Positions 21,586 to 24,595 of a stretch of DNA of 24,595 nt are shown piece after piece; the stretch's first letter is position 1, and each line of letters starts with the position of its first letter. The DNA comes from Acidobacteriota bacterium. GTDB taxonomy: Bacteria; Acidobacteriota; Terriglobia; Bryobacterales; Bryobacteraceae. The position numbers were made by a program, and so were the translations under genes. Below the pieces are notes generated by a model. The model worked only from the letters and a program-made list of their open reading frames with translations, was not told the origin of the DNA and ran no database searches. The stretch lies in assembly GCA_023436715.1 (NCBI GenBank), contig JAEZIJ010000209.1, positions 1 to 24,595 on the forward strand, read 5' to 3'.

Positions 21586-22323
21586 CTACAGGGTGCGCAG
21601 ATGGAATCCGCCGTCGACGTTGAGCACCTGCCCGGTGCAGTAATCCAGCAGGCCGCCGGCGATGGCTCGGACGGCTTGCGCGATGTCGCGCGGTTCTCCC
21701 ATGCGGCGCTGCGGCAGGAGCCCGCCCGCGATCCGCTCATCATAAGCCCGCTCCACCGCGGCGATCATGTCGGTGCGGATAATTCCCGGCCGGATTTCGA
21801 ACACCTGCACATTGCATGCCGCCAGGCGCGCCGCCCATAGCGCCACGGACATGCTCAGGCCCGCTTTCGAAATGCAGTATTCGCCGCGATTCACGGAGGC
21901 GGTGTAGGAAGAAATGGAAGTGACGAAAACGATGCGGCCGGAGCCCTGCTCCACCATACGGCGCGCAGCGAGCTGCGTCAGGAAGTAAGGACCCTTGAGG
22001 TTCGTTGCGATCAGTTCATCGAAGCTCTCTTCGGTCGCCTCGAGTATGTCGCGGCGCTCTCGCGGAGCCATTCCAGCGTTGTTTACCAGCAGGTCGATGC
22101 GGCCGAACTTCTGGAGCGCGAATTCGATCAGTCCTTCGCGATCGGCGGAACTGGCCACGTCGCACTGGAAAATCTCGGCGCCCGTTTCCTCACGCAGGGA
22201 TTCGGCCGCGTCCCGCCGCCCGCGATACGTGCCGACAACAGAGTGAGTTTGCGCGAGTTCGATGGCGATGCCCCGCCCGATTCCGCGGCTTGCGCCGGTG
22301 ACAACCGCAACTGGCTTTCTCAT
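21586..22323 (-). CDS. Short-chain dehydrogenase/reductase, FabG-like
   Basis: A 245-residue classical SDR using NAD(P)H. The cofactor-binding glycine motif TGASRGIG is at residues 9-16, NNAG at 81-84, N108 in the active site, S136 and the YCISK motif with Y149 and K153. The Arg at 13 and basic residues at 34-37 favour NADPH. Length and the GxVLNVDGGF ending resemble 3-oxoacyl-ACP reductases, and such proteins are often annotated that way; the true substrate is unknown. The gene starts within the stop codon of the DsbA-like gene (TCAT on the plus strand is ATGA on the minus), so it is coupled to it. Confidence 0.9.
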   Translation of the reverse strand: MRKPVAVVTGASRGIGRGIAIELAQTHSVVGTYRGRRDAAESLREETGAEIFQCDVASSADREGLIEFALQKFGRIDLLVNNAGMAPRERRDILEATEESFDELIATNLKGPYFLTQLAARRMVEQGSGRIVFVTSISSYTASVNRGEYCISKAGLSMSVALWAARLAACNVQVFEIRPGIIRTDMIAAVERAYDERIAGGLLPQRRMGEPRDIAQAVRAIAGGLLDYCTGQVLNVDGGFHLRTL

Positions 22324-22880
22324 TGCTTGAGTGCTTCGTCGATTGCTTTTGAGATCTCTTCGAACGTGAAGGTCTCGATGTATGGCGTGCCGTTAACGAT
22401 CGCGGTGGGCGTTTTCGATACTCCTCGCGCCACGCCGTCCTGAAAATCCGCCTCGACTGCCGCCGCCAGTCCCGGGTCATCGAGCGCGGCGAGCGCCTTT
22501 GCCGGATCGCTTCCGTTGCTCTTTGCGAAGGCGGCAAGCTGCTCGTTGAAGTTGGCAGGCGTGATCGCCTTGATGTTCGCGAGCATGTGCCGGCGATACT
22601 TCAGGGCGAGCTCCGCGCTGGCGCCCTGGAAGAACCGCGAAGCAATGGCCGCCTTCCGCGCCCACGAGTGCTTGGCAAGCGGGAAGTCCCGATGTTCGAA
22701 CGCCACCGTGCCCGAGTACTTGGGCAGCAGCTTCTCATCCAGCATGCGCCGCAAGTTGGCGCAGTCCGAACATTGCAGGTCCTCATAGATGACCACACGA
22801 ACGTGGCTGGCCGGGTTGCCCTCGACCAGAATCTGTTCAGGAGCCAGGGCAAGTGCCGCCAGAAGTACGCAGGTTCTCAT
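22320..22880 (-). CDS. DsbA-like thioredoxin-fold protein
   Basis: A 186-residue exported thiol-disulfide protein of the thioredoxin_4/DsbA-like group. A short hydrophobic N-terminus (CVLLAALALA) serves as signal peptide. The redox motif is C37-S-D-C40 (YEDLQCSDCANL), followed by a helical insertion (about 55-140). The cis-proline loop is KTPTAIVNGTPY. A CSDC motif differs from CPHC of E. coli DsbA; whether it oxidises or isomerises disulfides cannot be told. No clear ribosome binding site is visible. It lies 23 nt after the glycine-zipper gene and overlaps the SDR gene by 4 nt. Confidence 0.88.
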   Translation of the reverse strand: MRTCVLLAALALAPEQILVEGNPASHVRVVIYEDLQCSDCANLRRMLDEKLLPKYSGTVAFEHRDFPLAKHSWARKAAIASRFFQGASAELALKYRRHMLANIKAITPANFNEQLAAFAKSNGSDPAKALAALDDPGLAAAVEADFQDGVARGVSKTPTAIVNGTPYIETFTFEEISKAIDEALKQ

Positions 22881-22903
22881 ATGGACAAGGCCGGAGCCCT
22901 ATC

Positions 22904-23704
22904 CTACTGGATTTTGACGGGCTGCTGCAACGAGAACGTCAGGCGGGTTTCCGAGGGAACCCGCACCCGCGTGCCCTGCGTCAGCACCTGAACCGCGGTT
23001 CCGGCGCCGCCTCCCGCGACGGCTCCGATCGCGGCGCCCTTGCCTCCACCCGCAATCGCACCGATGATCGCGCCGAGCGCGGCCGTACCGCCGATCACTT
23101 TCGCGCTCTGGCCCTTCCGCGATTCCCCGGCCGTGGTCACGCCAGAGGTGTTGACATCGATTTGCCTTCCATTCACTGTCATTGATGAGAGGTCGAGCGT
23201 CAGTTGCCCGCCGCCCGCGAGTTTTCCGGGGTCTTTCAGCTCTACCAGCTTCGTTGTGACATCGGCGCCCCGCGGCACCAGAACACGACCATCAACGGTC
23301 ACGGGTTCATCAAGGCTGGCGCGAAACGTCTGGCCGACATTCGCTTCCTTCGAATCCACATCGTCGATCATTCGAATCGTAATATTTGTGCCGGATGGGA
23401 TTTCAGAGCCGCTGGCTGGAGCGGATGCCACAACGGGCGCGGCCGGCTCCACCTTCAGGATCTGCTGTTCGGGCGCGATAGACGGCTTCGCGGCCGGTGC
23501 GCTCGCGGTGGCGCCCTCAAAACGAATGCTTGCGACGTCGCTCACGTCGAAGGTGCGAATCTCGTCCGCGACGGCCATGCGAACTTGCCGCGCGCTGCCG
23601 CCCAAATATGAGCCTTCAACGGTCTGGCCACTGCGCAGCGTAAGCGTATCGGCCGAAGCCGCGGAGACTGCCGCGGCAATCATCAGAATCATTCGCAATC
23701 GCAT
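22904..23704 (-). CDS. Secreted glycine-zipper protein
   Basis: About 266 residues. A signal peptide (MRLRMILMIAAAVSAASA) is followed by a small beta domain (DTLTLRSGQTVEGSYLGG to ASIRFEG, residues 19-64) like those that open many acidobacterial exported proteins. After an Ala/Pro linker comes a beta region (IPSGTNITIRMIDDVDSKEANVGQTFRASLD, RVLVPRGADVTTKLVELK). This resembles envelope proteins with a VirB10/TrbI-like feel, though I cannot confirm homology. A glycine-zipper stretch (GGTAALGAIIGAIAGGGKG and repeats, about 206-240) suggests membrane association. GGAGG lies 1 nt before the ATG at 23707 and 4 nt before the ATG at 23704, so I prefer the latter. Confidence 0.75.
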   Translation of the reverse strand: MRLRMILMIAAAVSAASADTLTLRSGQTVEGSYLGGSARQVRMAVADEIRTFDVSDVASIRFEGATASAPAAKPSIAPEQQILKVEPAAPVVASAPASGSEIPSGTNITIRMIDDVDSKEANVGQTFRASLDEPVTVDGRVLVPRGADVTTKLVELKDPGKLAGGGQLTLDLSSMTVNGRQIDVNTSGVTTAGESRKGQSAKVIGGTAALGAIIGAIAGGGKGAAIGAVAGGGAGTAVQVLTQGTRVRVPSETRLTFSLQQPVKIQ

Positions 23705-23759
23705 CATTCCTCCAGTGCAAGTACTTTAGATGCCCCGGAGAACAGCTTCGTTCCCGTGT

Positions 23760-24595
23760 TTACACCTGATCTCGCAATTGAACGAGTGAGCCGACGATTT
23801 CGCGGCCGCGAGCGAGAGCCCGCTCATAGATTTCCCGGCGCTCATCCCGCGTGAGGCCGGAGCCGATGCGGTAAAACCGCTCCAGGCCCACCCCGACGGT
23901 CCATGTGCCGGCCCAGGCCACCAACGGCTTTGCGATCAGCCCCGCGCCAAACGGGATACTCTTCTCCATCTCGCGGGCCACTGCCCGCCAGCCAAGCGCC
24001 CCGCCCACGATCGCCGCAATCTGTATCCGCTGCTGTTGGTAGCCGACTTCCCGGTCGCTCGCCGCGGCGATCAGAAACGCCATGCGCACCTGGTTCATGG
24101 TCATGAACGCGGCATCGGAGCCGTAGTCGCCGATGGCAAACGGGAGTTGAACCACACCGGACAATATCTCGGGAAAAGCGGCGACCAGCGTGAAAGCCGC
24201 GTTCTCTGTCGCAATGTTGCGGACAATCCGGGCGATCACGGGCCGCCTGAACAACTGAAAGCTGCGGGCAAGAGCGATCTCGAGGTCGGGGCGGGCCGTG
24301 AGCACTTCACGAACCGTGCGCCGCAAATCGGAGCGGTGAAAACGGAATGCACCCGGCGGGCAAAGCAGTTGGTCGTCGCAAAGCGTCACGTCGAAATCGG
24401 TGGCAGCGCCGGGGCCGGCGGCGCGGTGCAGCGTGCTGCCAAGCTCGAAACGTCTGGCGCGCGAAGCGCCCGGCGGGATCAGGGCATCCTCCATTTGCGC
24501 AAAGCCTTCACTGCCGGACGAAATCAGGCCTACAGAAACCGGCCGTCCGGCGAGATCGCTGACCTGCTGTGGATCGAGGTGCCGCAGCGCACTCT
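23760..24595 (-). CDS. DUF697-like protein, 5' end outside the window
   Basis: The frame is open to the right edge (…SALRHLDPQQVSDLAGRPVSVGLI…), so the ATG at 24494 is internal and about 278 C-terminal residues are seen. The second half carries the DUF697/YcjF-like pattern: LPFAIGDYGSDAAFMTMNQVRMAFLIAAASDREVGYQQQRIQIAAIVGGALGWRAVAREMEKSIPFGAGLIAK split over two helical hairpins, then TWTVGVGLERFYRIG. DUF697 domains are membrane-associated and often attached to GTPases; the missing N-terminus may hold such a domain, and RPVSVGLISSGSEG may be its tail. It ends before the glycine-zipper gene on the same strand with a 55-nt gap. Function is unknown. Confidence 0.65.
   Translation of the reverse strand, partial: SALRHLDPQQVSDLAGRPVSVGLISSGSEGFAQMEDALIPPGASRARRFELGSTLHRAAGPGAATDFDVTLCDDQLLCPPGAFRFHRSDLRRTVREVLTARPDLEIALARSFQLFRRPVIARIVRNIATENAAFTLVAAFPEILSGVVQLPFAIGDYGSDAAFMTMNQVRMAFLIAAASDREVGYQQQRIQIAAIVGGALGWRAVAREMEKSIPFGAGLIAKPLVAWAGTWTVGVGLERFYRIGSGLTRDERREIYERALARGREIVGSLVQLRDQV

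Overview
This window looks like chromosomal DNA from a Gram-negative member of the Acidobacteriota, most like the Solibacter/Bryobacter group. The reasons are high GC, a lipid A gene (lpxB), two PadR-regulator plus membrane-protein modules of the kind these genomes duplicate, GT-C membrane proteins with a periplasmic beta domain, and REP-like palindromes between genes. The assignment is inference; no rRNA marker is present. About 27 protein genes are packed tightly on both strands, with several stop-start overlaps. I saw no tRNA, rRNA, CRISPR array, prophage or intact insertion sequence.

Layout. 1-269: repeat-rich intergenic DNA. 270-3930: lpxB, a secreted M1-peptidase-like protein that has lost its zinc site, and a small secreted protein. 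3942-7771: a conserved unknown, an MFS transporter, a solitary complex I nuoB, a YfiH-type purine nucleoside enzyme and a DksA/TraR zinc-finger protein. 7772-8177: a less GC-rich intergenic gap. 8178-12359: two GT-C membrane proteins and a putative lipoprotein that shares a beta domain with one of them. 12347-15344: a molybdopterin oxidoreductase divergent from a secreted nucleoside hydrolase. 15345-16344: PadR module 1. 16449-18932: two small membrane proteins, miaB and a bifunctional nuclease, apparently one operon. 19007-20207: promoter, leader peptide, attenuator and DAHP synthase. 20282-21468: an isolated group II intron 3' end (domains V-VI) abutting PadR module 2. 21586-24595: SDR reductase, DsbA-like thioredoxin protein, a glycine-zipper secreted protein and a truncated DUF697-like gene.

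The strongest finding is upstream of the DAHP synthase gene. A 21-residue leader ORF carries six aromatic codons in nine (F-S-F-R-F-W-H-Y-F). It is followed by three mutually exclusive RNA pairings ending in a perfect intrinsic terminator, which is the full logic of a ribosome-stalling attenuator controlling entry into aromatic amino acid synthesis. The leader ORF begins only about 11 nt after a -10 box, so it would be translated from an almost leaderless transcript.

The same promoter geometry recurs. Several first-in-operon genes have a -10-like hexamer whose last base lies 7-9 nt before an ATG or GTG with no Shine-Dalgarno sequence, while many downstream or leadered genes have good ones. 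This suggests leaderless transcription is common here. Other points of interest are the pseudo-peptidase, palindromic operators at both padR promoters, and the intron fragment.
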